Shown: positions 1 through 9,032, numbered from the stretch's first letter. The stretch: 64,000 bases of DNA from Stakelama saccharophila (GCF_032229225.1 NZ_CP135076.1:372001-436000), one strand, 5' to 3'. The notes: generated by a model not told the origin, from the sequence alone. Made by a program: numbers and translations.

Positions 1-1
1 G

Positions 2-673
2 TTCGTCGTCGCCGGGATTGCCGTCGCGCCTGCGATCCACGCGCAGGGCTCGTCCGGCGCGCTCGCCGCATCCGTGTCCGAACCGCGCCTGGGTTCGTTC
101 ACGCCCGCATCGGCCGATCCGAAGCTTGCGGCGGTACTCGCCAAGAGCGGGATCGACACCAGCGACTTCCGTTTCACGCCGTCCGAATCGAGCAAGAGCA
201 AGAGCCGCTCGGTGACGCTCGCGGTTCAGGCCCGCACGCAGCGGGGCAAGACGGCGGCGACGGAGACCGCCGCGGCCACCGCGCCGGGTCTTACGCTGGC
301 GCCCATCGCCTATAATCTGGGCGTCTCCGTCGGTTGGAAGCGTCTTGCCGTCTCTGGCGATGTGTCGCGGCTCGACCTCGCCGGAGAGCCGGGCAGCCGC
401 GAATCGGCAGAGGTGGGTCTCAGCTATACCGGCGAAAAGGTCGGCGGCAGCGTGAAGGCGAAGGCGACCCGGCCGCTGGAGCACAGCCCGGCCATGATCG
501 CGGAAAATCAGAGCTATTCGATCGATGTCGGTGGGTCTTACAAGATCGCCCACAATCTCGATCTGACCGCCGGTGTCCGCTACAAGTCGGAGCAGAATCG
601 CCTGCCGCGTCTTGCCGACGACAATCGCCGCGACAGCCAGGCCGTCTATATCGGAACCGCCTTCCGCTTCTGA
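2..673 (+). CDS. Outer-membrane beta-barrel-like protein, 5' end missing
   Basis: The reading frame is open from the first bases of the window, so the gene starts upstream. The first visible residues look like the end of a Sec signal peptide (VVAGIAVAPAIHA, then QGSS). The remaining ~200 residues alternate polar and hydrophobic stretches (LGVSVGWKRLAVSGDVSRLD, YSIDVGGSYKIAHNLDLTAG), and the protein ends in AFRF. A terminal Phe preceded by alternating hydrophobic residues is the usual signal for BAM-assembled barrels. I infer an outer-membrane porin-like protein and cannot name the family. A GTG at 74 could be mistaken for the start, but the signal-peptide-like residues lie before it. The 3' end overlaps the convergent gene by 28 bases. 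Confidence 0.7.
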   Translation, partial: FVVAGIAVAPAIHAQGSSGALAASVSEPRLGSFTPASADPKLAAVLAKSGIDTSDFRFTPSESSKSKSRSVTLAVQARTQRGKTAATETAAATAPGLTLAPIAYNLGVSVGWKRLAVSGDVSRLDLAGEPGSRESAEVGLSYTGEKVGGSVKAKATRPLEHSPAMIAENQSYSIDVGGSYKIAHNLDLTAGVRYKSEQNRLPRLADDNRRDSQAVYIGTAFRF

Positions 674-1212
674 CCGGCCCACCAGTCGATCGCCGCCCAT
701 CCCGCAATGTCGAAACCGGCCAGCCTGCGCACCGTTTCCGGGCGCATACCGCCCAATGCGATCACGGGGGTGCCGAGGCCGCGCCGAACGCGTGCCAGGC
801 CGAATCGGCCCAGCGTGCGTGCGTGCGGGTGACTGCGGGTGGCGAAGACGGGCGACACGAACATCGCGTCGACGCCGTCGCGCGCGGCGCGGATGGCTTC
901 GCGCCGGTCATGCACGGCCCGCGTCAACAGTCCCGGGCGCTTGCCGCGGGCATTGTGCACGCCGTCCTCGAAGCGGCCGAGCCGGTCGGGACCGGCGCGC
1001 AACAGCACCAGATGCCGCCGCCGCGCCACCCGGGCGATGCGGCCGAACAATGCCCGGCGTTCGTCGAGGGGCAGGCCGTAGTGGCGCACGATCACCCCTG
1101 ATCCCGGTGGCAGGCGTTCGAGCGCCTGCCACAAGGCGTCGCCCAGGCGCTCGTCGGTCATCAACCAATGGCGGGGAATCGGACGGCGGGTCTGGCGGCG
1201 CGGCATCGGCAT
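646..1212 (-). CDS. Thiamine phosphate synthase-like (ThiE/TenI family) protein
   Basis: A protein of about 188 residues with the C-terminal half of a TMP-synthase-type TIM barrel: DAMFVSPVFATRSHP corresponds to the phosphate-loop region and TPVIALGGM to a late beta strand. ThiE joins the pyrimidine and thiazole phosphates; TenI-like relatives often lack that activity. The phosphate-loop segment is not canonical (ATRSHP where ThiE usually has a Thr-Lys pair), so the biochemical role is open. I chose the ATG at 1212 (another lies at 1206), because longer reading would run into the divergent yggS gene. Its start lies only 16 bases from the yggS start on the other strand. It overlaps the preceding barrel gene tail to tail. 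Confidence 0.72.
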   Translation of the reverse strand: MPMPRRQTRRPIPRHWLMTDERLGDALWQALERLPPGSGVIVRHYGLPLDERRALFGRIARVARRRHLVLLRAGPDRLGRFEDGVHNARGKRPGLLTRAVHDRREAIRAARDGVDAMFVSPVFATRSHPHARTLGRFGLARVRRGLGTPVIALGGMRPETVRRLAGFDIAGWAAIDWWAGQKRKAVPI

Positions 1213-1228
1213 TCCTATAGCGTAGCCC

Positions 1229-1897
1229 ATGCGATCCGACGATTCCGAACAACGCCTCGCCGCCGCGCGTGACGCGATCGCCCGCGCGGCACGCCGGGCC
1301 GATCGCCGGCCCGATGCCGTCGAACTGGTCGCGGTGTCGAAAATGCACGATGCCGACACGATTCGACCCGTTCTGCGCGCCGGCCAGCGCGTTTTCGGCG
1401 AGAACCGGGTTCAGGAAGCCGCTGCGAAGTGGCCGCAACTGCGCGAGGAGACGCCCGATATTCGCCTGCACCTCGTCGGCCGGCTCCAGTCGAACAAGGC
1501 GGATGACGCGGTCGCCCTTTTCGACGTGATCCATTCGCTCGACCGGCCGTCGCTGGTGAAGGCGCTGGCGAAGGCGATGGACGTGGCGGGGCGGCGTCCG
1601 TCCTGTTTCGTCCAGGTCAATATCGGCGCGGAAGCGCAAAAGGGCGGTTGCCCGATCGGCGAGCTGTCCGACCTGCTCGAACAGGCCCGGTCCGTCGATC
1701 TGCCCGTCATCGGATTGATGTGCGTGCCGCCGCTCGATGTCGAGCCCGCACCCTATTTCGCGCTGTTGGCGAAGCTCGCGCGCGATCACGGCCTCGGCGG
1801 GCTCAGCATGGGCATGTCGGGCGACTATGAAACGGCGGTGACGCTGGGCGCGACCCATGTCCGGGTCGGCACGGCCCTGTTCGGGGCGCGGACATGA
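1229..1897 (+). CDS. YggS/PROSC family PLP homeostasis protein
   Basis: A 222-residue single-domain, alanine-racemase-like barrel that binds pyridoxal phosphate and buffers vitamin B6 and amino-acid pools. The Schiff-base lysine is visible at residue 38 (VELVAVSK). The family signatures GENRVQEA, HLVGRLQSNK and GLMCVPP follow, and the C-terminal phosphate-binding segment is LSMGMSGDYETAV. The length fits the family. The ATG at 1229 matches the usual N-terminus. The gene runs into the HAD phosphatase with a 4-base ATGA overlap, so the two are probably co-translated. Confidence 0.93.
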   Translation: MRSDDSEQRLAAARDAIARAARRADRRPDAVELVAVSKMHDADTIRPVLRAGQRVFGENRVQEAAAKWPQLREETPDIRLHLVGRLQSNKADDAVALFDVIHSLDRPSLVKALAKAMDVAGRRPSCFVQVNIGAEAQKGGCPIGELSDLLEQARSVDLPVIGLMCVPPLDVEPAPYFALLAKLARDHGLGGLSMGMSGDYETAVTLGATHVRVGTALFGART

Positions 1898-2559
1898 ACT
1901 ACGATGCCATTCTGTTCGATTTCGACGGCGTGCTGCTGGAAAGCGAATATGCTGGCAACCGGCACATCGCGGAGTATCTGACCGCACTGGGGCACCCGAC
2001 CACGCCAGCCGATTCCATGGCCAATTTCATGGGACTGAGCGGCGACCGCTTCATCGCGGCGCTGGAAGGATGGATCGACCGGCCGCTGCCCGACGACTTC
2101 CATGCCGAACGCCAGGCCGAGAACCGCCGCGTGCTGCGCGAAGGGCTCGATCCCGTGGCCGGCGCCATCGCTTTCGTCCGCGCCCTTCCCGAGGATCTTC
2201 CGCGCGCCATCGTGTCGTCCAGCAACACGCGCTGGATCGCGACCCATCTCGATCATCTGAGCCTGCGCGATGCCTTCGGCGACCATCTCTACAGCGGGCA
2301 GGAGCATGTCGCGAACGGCAAGCCGTCACCCGATCTCTATCGCTTCGCCGCGGACAAGCTCGGCGTGCCGATCGAGCGCGCCGTCATCATCGAGGACTCG
2401 CCGGTGGGGGTGACCGGTGCCGTCGCGTCGGGCGCGGAGGTGATCGGCCTGTGTGCCGGCACGCACTGCGCTGCCGATCACGGCGACCGGTTGCGCGCGC
2501 TCGGCGTGCACCATGTCGCACAGGACTTCGAAACGGTCGCCCGGCTGGTGGGTCTGTAA
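1894..2559 (+). CDS. HAD family phosphatase (beta-phosphoglucomutase/Gph-like)
   Basis: A 221-residue haloacid-dehalogenase hydrolase. Motif I is FDFDGVLLESE with the nucleophile Asp9 and acid Asp11; motif II is VSSSNT; motif III is GKPSPD; motif IV is IIEDSPVGVTGA. The helical cap between motifs I and II is of the phosphoglycolate phosphatase / beta-phosphoglucomutase type. The substrate, presumably a small sugar or sugar-phosphate ester, cannot be read from the sequence. The start overlaps the yggS stop, which points to one transcript. The 3' end faces ribA convergently across about 40 bases. Confidence 0.9.
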   Translation: MNYDAILFDFDGVLLESEYAGNRHIAEYLTALGHPTTPADSMANFMGLSGDRFIAALEGWIDRPLPDDFHAERQAENRRVLREGLDPVAGAIAFVRALPEDLPRAIVSSSNTRWIATHLDHLSLRDAFGDHLYSGQEHVANGKPSPDLYRFAADKLGVPIERAVIIEDSPVGVTGAVASGAEVIGLCAGTHCAADHGDRLRALGVHHVAQDFETVARLVGL

Positions 2560-2599
2560 GCGACGTACGCCGCAGCGCGTTTTCGCGTGCGCAGCGATG

Positions 2600-3658
2600 C
2601 TATAGCTGATGTCCGGTGCGATCCCGCTTCGTCGCCAGATAGCGGGCGTTATGGGGGTTTGGCGGCAGGCGGTGCGGCACGCGTTCCGCCACGTTGATGC
2701 CGGCGGCGGCCAGCGCATCGACCTTGTGCGGATTGTTGGTGAGCAAGCGGATGCGCTGCTGGCCCAGCAGCGTCAACATCCGCGCGGCGATGCGAAAGTC
2801 CCGGGCGTCGACGGCGAAGCCCAGGCGGGTATTGGCGTCCACCGTGTCGAACCCCTGATCCTGCAGGGCATAGGCCCGCATCTTGTTGATCAAGCCGATT
2901 CCGCGGCCCTCCTGCCGCAGATAGACGATGATGCCCCAGCCTGCCGCTGCGATCTCGTCGATCGCTGCGTGCAATTGGGGGCCGCAATCGCATTTCAGCG
3001 ATCCGAACACATCGCCCGTCAGGCATTCGCTGTGCAGCCGCACCAGCGGCGCCGTGCCATCGGGCGCGCCGATCAGCAGCGCGACATGCTCGTCGCCCGA
3101 TTCCGGCGCGCGGAAGGCGACGATCTCCGCCTGCTCGACCCGCTCGACGGGCAGCCGTGCCCGGGCCGCGATCACCAGCCGCTCGGGCAGGTCGATGTCG
3201 TCCGCGGCGGCCTTGTCGACCACGGTATCGGCTGCCTCTTCGTGCATGAAGAACGCCGGCAGCAGCCCCGCCACCCGCGCCAGCCGCAGCGCCGTCGCGG
3301 CAAGCTGGGGGTGAGGGCAGGCGACTGCGCGGAACGGCCCCTTCAACGGGTTGCGCAGGTCGAACTGCGGGTCGGCCAGCATCATCGCTTCGTCGAAGCC
3401 GAGCCAGGCCGACCGGGCGATCGCCACCGGCGCATCGGGCGTCGCCGCCTCGCGCTGGTTGGTGAGCTTCAGCGTCGCCGCGCGACCGGCGGAAATCAGA
3501 ACGAGCGCGTCGCCGCCCGGATCGAACTGCTCCAGCCGTGTGCGATCCGATGTTTCGATCGGCAATATTGTCAGCGTCGCATGGCCGTCGCGAATCGTGA
3601 CCGGCCAGCCGTGCCGCATCGCGTCGATCGCGCGCGTGGCGGCACGGCCGTCGCTCAA
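2600..3658 (-). CDS. ribA: GTP cyclohydrolase II
   Basis: A 352-residue protein. The C-terminal ~200 residues are GTP cyclohydrolase II, which opens GTP to a diaminopyrimidine in the first committed step of riboflavin synthesis. The zinc site is visible as SECLTGDVFGSLKCDCG (three Cys), followed by the catalytic YLRQEGRGIGL and the LLTNNPHK segment. The N-terminal ~150 residues are a divergent domain also seen in alphaproteobacterial RibA proteins. It is not a DHBP synthase I can recognise. I place the start at the TTG at 3658, because it forms a 4-base TTGA overlap with the xth stop codon. The first ATG, 13 codons later, would leave a gap. Translation is probably coupled to xth. Confidence 0.88.
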   Translation of the reverse strand: MSDGRAATRAIDAMRHGWPVTIRDGHATLTILPIETSDRTRLEQFDPGGDALVLISAGRAATLKLTNQREAATPDAPVAIARSAWLGFDEAMMLADPQFDLRNPLKGPFRAVACPHPQLAATALRLARVAGLLPAFFMHEEAADTVVDKAAADDIDLPERLVIAARARLPVERVEQAEIVAFRAPESGDEHVALLIGAPDGTAPLVRLHSECLTGDVFGSLKCDCGPQLHAAIDEIAAAGWGIIVYLRQEGRGIGLINKMRAYALQDQGFDTVDANTRLGFAVDARDFRIAARMLTLLGQQRIRLLTNNPHKVDALAAAGINVAERVPHRLPPNPHNARYLATKRDRTGHQL

Positions 3659-4452
3659 AGCGCGAACTCCGTCATGATCGGGATGTGATCCGACGGTTTC
3701 AGCCAACTTCGGCAGGCCTCGAAAACCTTGTGATCGGTCGCGGCGGCCGCCACGTCGCGGCTCGCCCACATATGATCGAGCCGGCGGCCGCGATCGTTCT
3801 TGGTCCAGTCCTTCGACCGATAGCTCCACCAGGTATAGAGCCGCTCCGGCGCGGGCACGAAGGCGCGGCCGAGGTCGACCCAGCCATTGGCCGCCTGCAA
3901 TCGCCCGAGTGCCTCGACTTCCACCGGCGTGTGGCTGACGACCTTCAAAAGCTGCTTATGGCTCCAGACATCGCTTTCCAGCGGCGCGACGTTGAAATCG
4001 CCGACCAGCAGCGTCGGCGTGCCGTTCAGCCCGTGCGACCACTGCGTCATGCGTTCCAGGAAATCCAGCTTCTGACCGAACTTGGGATTTTCCGCGCGGT
4101 CGGGAATGTCGCCGCCGGCCGGCACATAGACGTTTTCCAGCCGCAGGCCGTTGGCCAGGCGCACGCCGACATGGCGCGCCTCGCCATTGGCCTGCCAGTC
4201 CAGCCGGTCGTCCTCCACCAGGGGAAGCTTGCTGATGATGGCGACGCCGTGATGCATGCGCTGACCGTGCAGGACGATGTGGCGATAGCCCATCCGTTCG
4301 AACGCCTTCAGCGGAAAATCGCCGTCGATGACCTTGGTTTCCTGCAGGCACAATATGTCGGGCTGCGCCTCGGTCAGGAAGCGCTCGACGATGCCGATGC
4401 GAAAGCGGACGGAATTGATGTTCCACGAAGCGATGGTGATGCGGTCGGTCAT
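3655..4452 (-). CDS. xth: Exodeoxyribonuclease III (AP endonuclease)
   Basis: A 265-residue exonuclease-endonuclease-phosphatase fold protein that cleaves DNA 5' of abasic sites and removes blocked 3' ends in base-excision repair. The core motifs are in order: ASWNINSVR, DILCLQETKV, GDFNVAPLESDVW, RLDHMWAS and a final SDHIPIMTEF. The catalytic Glu lies in LQETK and the terminal Asp-His pair in SDHIP. The ATG at 4452 gives the standard N-terminus (MTDRITIASWN); an upstream in-frame ATG would add an unsupported 14-residue extension. The stop overlaps the TTG start of ribA. Confidence 0.92.
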   Translation of the reverse strand: MTDRITIASWNINSVRFRIGIVERFLTEAQPDILCLQETKVIDGDFPLKAFERMGYRHIVLHGQRMHHGVAIISKLPLVEDDRLDWQANGEARHVGVRLANGLRLENVYVPAGGDIPDRAENPKFGQKLDFLERMTQWSHGLNGTPTLLVGDFNVAPLESDVWSHKQLLKVVSHTPVEVEALGRLQAANGWVDLGRAFVPAPERLYTWWSYRSKDWTKNDRGRRLDHMWASRDVAAAATDHKVFEACRSWLKPSDHIPIMTEFAL

Positions 4453-4499
4453 TGCGCGTCGATGTAGCCGCCATGCTCCGTTTTCGCCAGACATGGAAA

Positions 4500-4531
4500 G
4501 GCCCTCGCTCCGGGGGCATGGAACGAGGGCC
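4500..4531 (-). terminator. Hairpin downstream of lolA, terminator-like
   Basis: A 12-base inverted repeat, ggccctcgctcc / ggaacgagggcc, separated by 8 bases, with one G-T-type mismatch. It lies between the lolA stop and the xth start, both on the minus strand. No T-run follows, so it may be a processing or attenuation structure rather than a classic intrinsic terminator. A second, looser inverted repeat (gagacggtg ... caccgtctc) lies between it and lolA, around 4555-4615. Confidence 0.45.
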
Positions 4532-4656
4532 GACCAGCGTTCGTCACGCAGGCAGGAGACGGTGAGCCGAGCAACAGGGGGAAAATCTCGGAAGCACCCC
4601 GTCTCCGCACCGTCTCTTCTACGCGGGCGAACCTGTCACCAACATGAATGACGCGC

Positions 4657-5292
4657 TCAGTTCGGCCGACCGCTGCGCCGCGGATCGTTGAAACGGAACA
4701 TGTTGTCCGACACCGGCACGTTGAACTTCTGATCGCTCAGTCGGATGGTCGTGCGGTTGTTCTGCGAATCGAGCGCGACCCAGCCTTGCAGCATCAGCCC
4801 GCCCGGTGCCGAAGGCTTCTTGGCGAAGATCAACGTAATCCGGCCATATTGCGGGTTGTTCGGATCATAGGCCTCGACGCTGACGACACGCGGATCGCCC
4901 GACGGTACGATCTTGGCGTATTTCGATGCGTCCCGCGAGGGATCGAGCAGGATCGACAGCGGCGAATCCTTAATCGGATAGGGCTGCACATCGCGCACCG
5001 AATAGTCGATGAAGTATAGCGTCTTACCGTTGCTGACGAGCAGCAGGGGCACACCCTTTTCATACTGGAAGCGAATCTTGCCGGGCTTTTCCAGCGTCAT
5101 CTCGCCGGTCAGCACCTTGCCGTTCCGGTCGGTCTGGGTGAAATCCGCCGTCATCGTGTCGACGGCGCTCAGATGCTGTTGCACCGCCGCCAGCGAACCA
5201 CTTGCCGGTGCGGGCGCGGCGATGGCGGGAACCGCGAGCATTGCGGGCATCGCCAGAAGGGGCTTCCAGGTCACTTGTCTCGTTCTCCACAT
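4657..5292 (-). CDS. lolA: Outer-membrane lipoprotein carrier LolA-like protein
   Basis: A 211-residue secreted protein with a signal peptide (hydrophobic PLLAMPAMLAVPAIAA). The LolA pattern follows: LSAVDTMTADFTQTDRNGKVLTG, then EKPGKIRFQYEKG and GKTLYFIDYSVRDVQPYPI. LolA shuttles lipoproteins across the periplasm from the LolCDE complex to the outer membrane. In alphaproteobacteria the outer-membrane acceptor LolB is often absent and LolA may do both jobs; that is general knowledge, not shown here. It lies directly downstream of ftsK on the same strand with 57 bases between. Confidence 0.88.
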   Translation of the reverse strand: MWRTRQVTWKPLLAMPAMLAVPAIAAPAPASGSLAAVQQHLSAVDTMTADFTQTDRNGKVLTGEMTLEKPGKIRFQYEKGVPLLLVSNGKTLYFIDYSVRDVQPYPIKDSPLSILLDPSRDASKYAKIVPSGDPRVVSVEAYDPNNPQYGRITLIFAKKPSAPGGLMLQGWVALDSQNNRTTIRLSDQKFNVPVSDNMFRFNDPRRSGRPN

Positions 5293-5313
5293 GATGCGCG
5301 GACGGATAGCGCC

Positions 5314-5330
5314 GGCGCGTTGAACGCGCC
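5314..5330 (-). terminator. Small GC hairpin between ftsK and lolA
   Basis: ggcgcgtt-g-aacgcgcc is a perfect inverted repeat just 3' of the ftsK stop on the minus strand and 21 bases before the lolA start. The stem is at least 6 bp. No clear U-tract follows, so partial termination or an mRNA-stabilising structure is as likely as full termination. Confidence 0.35.
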
Positions 5331-5349
5331 GTGAACCCGCTTGTTGCCT

Positions 5350-7668
5350 TTATGAAAGCGGACGCCCGTCCTGGTCCATCAGCACGTCGCGCCGGCCGAC
5401 ATGGTCGGGGCGCGACACCAGTCCTTCGCCCTCCATCCGCTCGATCAGCCGCGCCGCCGAATTGTATCCGATGCGCATCTGCCGCTGCAGCCAGGAGGTC
5501 GACGCCTTCTGGCTTTCGGCGACGAGCTGGATGGCCTGGCGGAACTGGCGGTCCTCGGGATTGTCGTCGGCCGGTGCGCCGTCGAGGGCGAACGAGCCCT
5601 CTTCCGGCTCCTCGGTGACAGCGTCGATATAATCGGGCTGGCCCTGCCCGCGCCAGTGATCGGCCACCGCCTGCACCTCGTCGTCCGACACGAAGGGACC
5701 GTGCACGCGCGCGAGCTGCTTGCCGCCGGGCATGTAGAGCATGTCGCCCTTGCCCAGCAGTTGCTCGGCACCCTGCTCGCCCAGAATGGTGCGCGAATCG
5801 ATCTTGGAGGTGACGTGGAAGGAGATGCGCGTCGGCAGGTTGGCCTTGATGACGCCGGTGATGACGTCGACCGAGGGGCGCTGCGTCGCCATGATCAGGT
5901 GCAGCCCGGCCGCCCGCGCCTTCTGCGCCAGGCGCTGGATCAGGAACTCGACTTCCTTGCCCGCCGTCATCATCAGGTCGGCGAGCTCGTCGACGACGAT
6001 GACGATCTGCGGCAGCGGGGAGAGGTCGAGCGTCTCTTCCTCATAGACCGGCTTGCCGCTGTCGGGATCGTAGCCCGTCTGCACGCGCCGGCCCAGTTTC
6101 TGCCCCTTGGCGCGGGCGTTGCGGACCTTCTCGTTGAAACTGGCGAGTGAGCGGACGTTGACCGACGCCATCATCCGGTAGCGCTCCTCCATCTGCTCGA
6201 CCGCCCATTTCAGCGCGCGCACCGCCTTGGGCGGATCGGTGACGACATCGGCGAGCAGATGCGGAATGTCCTTGTAGATCGACAGTTCCAGCATCTTGGG
6301 ATCGATCATGATCATCCGGCACTGGTCGGGCGTCATGCGATAGAGCAGCGACAGGATCATTGCGTTCAGCCCCACCGACTTGCCCGATCCCGTTGTACCC
6401 GCGACCAGCAGATGCGGCATGGGGGCGAGGTCGGCGATCACGGCATCGCCGGCGATGTTCTTGCCCAGCACCAGCGGCAGTTGCGCCGACCGGTCGGCGA
6501 AGCTCTGGCTGGCGATCAGTTCGCGCAGGTTGACGGTTTCGCGCTTGGCATTGGGCAGTTCGATGCCGATGACGCTGCGCCCGGGAATCGTCGCAACGCG
6601 CGCCGACATCGCCGACATGTTGCGCGCGATGTCGTCGGCCAACTGGATCACGCGGCTGGCCTTGATGCCGCTGGCCGGCTCGAACTCGTACATCGTCACG
6701 ACCGGACCGGGGCGAACCTCGACGATCGATCCCTTCACGTTGAAATCGTCCAGCACCGATTCGAGCAGGCGGGCGTTGCGCTGCAGCGCCGCCTTGTCGA
6801 CATTGCTGCCTTGACCGGCGGCACCCGGCTTCAGCAGGTCTATTGAGGGAAGCTGAAAATTGTCGCGCAGGTCGAGCGAGGTCTGCTCCGGCTTCGATGT
6901 CGCCACGGCCGGCGCCGTGGGCCGCTCGGCGATGACGGGCGCGGGGCGGCTTTCCGGCACGGCGACCTTGCGCGGCGCCGGTTTGCGCGCCGGCTCGTCG
7001 AAGGGCGGCGCTTCGACGGAATTGCCGTCGAAGTCGTCCCCGTCGCCATCGTGCTGACGGCGAAGCGATGGCAGCCGAAGGCGCGGCCGGGCGACGGTCC
7101 ACTGCAACGTCAGGCTGCGGGCCCAGATGATCGCGCCCGCGACGCCCAGGATGGCGGCAAGCGTGCGGATGCTCCACATGATGATCGCCGCGTCGCCGAT
7201 GAAAGACAGCGCCCAGCGGATCATTCCGCCGATGCCCAGGCCGACGATGCCGCCCCAACCACCGGGCAGGCGCAGCACCGCGGCATCGGAAACCAGCGCG
7301 AGCGCGGCCGCGATGAGCACCATGCCGATCAGGCAGTTGCGCACCATGCGTCGCCAGTCGCCCACCGCGACATCACGCCACAGCCGATAGGAAATGATGA
7401 ACCCCAGCGGCAGGATCAGCGCGACCGGTATGCCGAGAATCGCGAGCAGCAGGTCTGCCGCGACCGCGCCGACGCCGCCGAGCAAATTTTGCGCCGGGCC
7501 GGCCGCCGCCGTGTTCAGCGACGGGTCGCCGGGATGATAGCTCGCCAGCGCCACCGTCACCCCCAGGGTGACCACGAACAGCACGACCGCGGTGATCATC
7601 GCGCCGCTGCGCATCGCGCCGGCCTTCATCGTCTCGCGCCACAGCGCAGGCTGCGCCTTGCTCGCCAC
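5350..7668 (-). CDS. ftsK: DNA translocase FtsK
   Basis: A 772-residue septal DNA pump. The first ~200 residues hold four to five hydrophobic segments (for example MITAVVLFVVTLGVTVALA and LLLAILGIPVALILPLGFI). A Pro/Ala-rich linker of ~100 residues follows, then the motor domain with Walker A GTTGSGKSVGLN, Walker B PQIVIVVDELADLMM and the ATQRPSVDVITG segment. The C-terminal ~70 residues form the winged-helix gamma domain (SYSWLQR-type region ASTSWLQRQMRIGYNSAARLIERME) that reads KOPS sites. FtsK coordinates chromosome dimer resolution with division. The length is short for the family because the linker is short, as is usual in alphaproteobacteria. It diverges from the UbiH-like gene. Confidence 0.95.
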   Translation of the reverse strand: MASKAQPALWRETMKAGAMRSGAMITAVVLFVVTLGVTVALASYHPGDPSLNTAAAGPAQNLLGGVGAVAADLLLAILGIPVALILPLGFIISYRLWRDVAVGDWRRMVRNCLIGMVLIAAALALVSDAAVLRLPGGWGGIVGLGIGGMIRWALSFIGDAAIIMWSIRTLAAILGVAGAIIWARSLTLQWTVARPRLRLPSLRRQHDGDGDDFDGNSVEAPPFDEPARKPAPRKVAVPESRPAPVIAERPTAPAVATSKPEQTSLDLRDNFQLPSIDLLKPGAAGQGSNVDKAALQRNARLLESVLDDFNVKGSIVEVRPGPVVTMYEFEPASGIKASRVIQLADDIARNMSAMSARVATIPGRSVIGIELPNAKRETVNLRELIASQSFADRSAQLPLVLGKNIAGDAVIADLAPMPHLLVAGTTGSGKSVGLNAMILSLLYRMTPDQCRMIMIDPKMLELSIYKDIPHLLADVVTDPPKAVRALKWAVEQMEERYRMMASVNVRSLASFNEKVRNARAKGQKLGRRVQTGYDPDSGKPVYEEETLDLSPLPQIVIVVDELADLMMTAGKEVEFLIQRLAQKARAAGLHLIMATQRPSVDVITGVIKANLPTRISFHVTSKIDSRTILGEQGAEQLLGKGDMLYMPGGKQLARVHGPFVSDDEVQAVADHWRGQGQPDYIDAVTEEPEEGSFALDGAPADDNPEDRQFRQAIQLVAESQKASTSWLQRQMRIGYNSAARLIERMEGEGLVSRPDHVGRRDVLMDQDGRPLS

Positions 7669-7784
7669 GCCACATCCCCCGGATTTGAACGAAATCGGTT
7701 AACCGTGCGAATTGTCGCCGGTTGCGAGTCCTCCGTCAAGCTGGCGCCATTGGCAGCCGTGCGGCGACAGGCTAGACAGTGGCC

Positions 7785-9002
7785 ATGCAACAGGCGGACC
7801 TTCTCATCCTCGGCGGCGGACTGGTCGGCAGCGCGCTTGGCGCTGCACTGGGCGCGCACGGCCTGAGCGCCATCATCGTCGATCCCGCCGATCCCGAGGA
7901 TATCCTCGCCGCCGGCCATGACGGCCGGGCCTCGGCCGTTGCCAGCGCACCGAAGCGGATGCTGGACGCGATCGGCGTCGGCGAAAGGCTGGGGGATCGC
8001 GGCTGTCCGATCCGAAGCATCCGGGTGAGCGACGGGCTGAAACCGGGCAAGCTCGATTTCGACCTGGCCGAGGGCGAGGATGCGCTGGGCGTCATGTTCG
8101 AAAACCGGATCCTGCGCCGCGCCATCTTCGAAACCGCGTCCGCCGCGCCGGGGGTCGATCTGCGCATGAAGACCCGCGCCGTCTCGCTGACACGGGACGC
8201 CCACGGCGTTCGTGCGGAACTGTCCGACGGCGCCACCGTGCGCGCATCGTTGCTGGTCGGCGCCGAGGGGCGGAATTCGCCGACGCGCGACGCCGCCCTG
8301 CTGCGCGTGGCGCGCTGGCAATATGATCACACCGCGATCGTCACCTCCTTCCACCACGAATATCCGCACGACAATGTCGCCTTCGAGATCTTCTATCCCG
8401 AGGGGCCGTTCGCGATCCTGCCGCTCAACGATGACGAACATGGGCACCGGTCGGCCATCGTGTGGACCGTCACGCGCGATCAGGCGCCGGGCATGCTGAA
8501 ACTGTCGGATCGCGGCGTGCTTGCCGAGGCGATGAAGCGGACCGGCGGCTTTCTGGGCGAATTGTCGCGCCTCGGGCCGCGCTCCAGCTATCCGCTCGGC
8601 TTCCATCACGCCGCACGGATCACTGCGGAGCGGCTGGCGCTGGTGGGGGATGCCGCGCACGGAATCCATCCGATCGCCGGACAGGGGGTCAATGTCGGCT
8701 TCCGCGATGTCGCCGCACTGGTCGAGGTGCTGGTGGAGGGCAAGCGGCTGGGCCTCGATCCCGGCGATGCGCAGCTTCTCAAGCGCTACGAACGCTGGCG
8801 CAGTCTCGACACCTTCATGGTCTCCCTCGCCACCGACGGGCTGACCCGGCTGTTCGGCATTCCCGGTCGCTCGGCGAGCAAGATACGCCGGACGGGGTTG
8901 AACCTGGTCGACCGGTTCGCGCCGCTGAAATCCGCCTTCATGGCAGAGGCGCGGGGCGAAAGCGGGGACGTGCCGAAGCTGTTGCAGGGGATGACGGCCT
9001 GA
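7785..9002 (+). CDS. UbiH/UbiF/COQ6 family FAD-dependent monooxygenase
   Basis: A 405-residue flavoprotein hydroxylase. It has the N-terminal Rossmann motif LLILGGGLVGSALGAALG, the DG motif around LVGAEGRNSPTR, and the C-terminal GD motif LVGDAAHGIHPIAGQGVNVGFRD typical of UbiH/UbiF/UbiI/COQ6. These enzymes hydroxylate the ubiquinone ring. Which ring position this copy serves cannot be decided from sequence, and several alphaproteobacterial members have broad regioselectivity. I prefer the ATG at 7785 over the GTG two codons earlier. It diverges from ftsK and faces the trxA/LON/Trm112 operon tail to tail. Confidence 0.88.
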   Translation: MQQADLLILGGGLVGSALGAALGAHGLSAIIVDPADPEDILAAGHDGRASAVASAPKRMLDAIGVGERLGDRGCPIRSIRVSDGLKPGKLDFDLAEGEDALGVMFENRILRRAIFETASAAPGVDLRMKTRAVSLTRDAHGVRAELSDGATVRASLLVGAEGRNSPTRDAALLRVARWQYDHTAIVTSFHHEYPHDNVAFEIFYPEGPFAILPLNDDEHGHRSAIVWTVTRDQAPGMLKLSDRGVLAEAMKRTGGFLGELSRLGPRSSYPLGFHHAARITAERLALVGDAAHGIHPIAGQGVNVGFRDVAALVEVLVEGKRLGLDPGDAQLLKRYERWRSLDTFMVSLATDGLTRLFGIPGRSASKIRRTGLNLVDRFAPLKSAFMAEARGESGDVPKLLQGMTA

Positions 9003-9032
9003 GGATCGGCCGCGACCGCTTCCGACGCGGCG

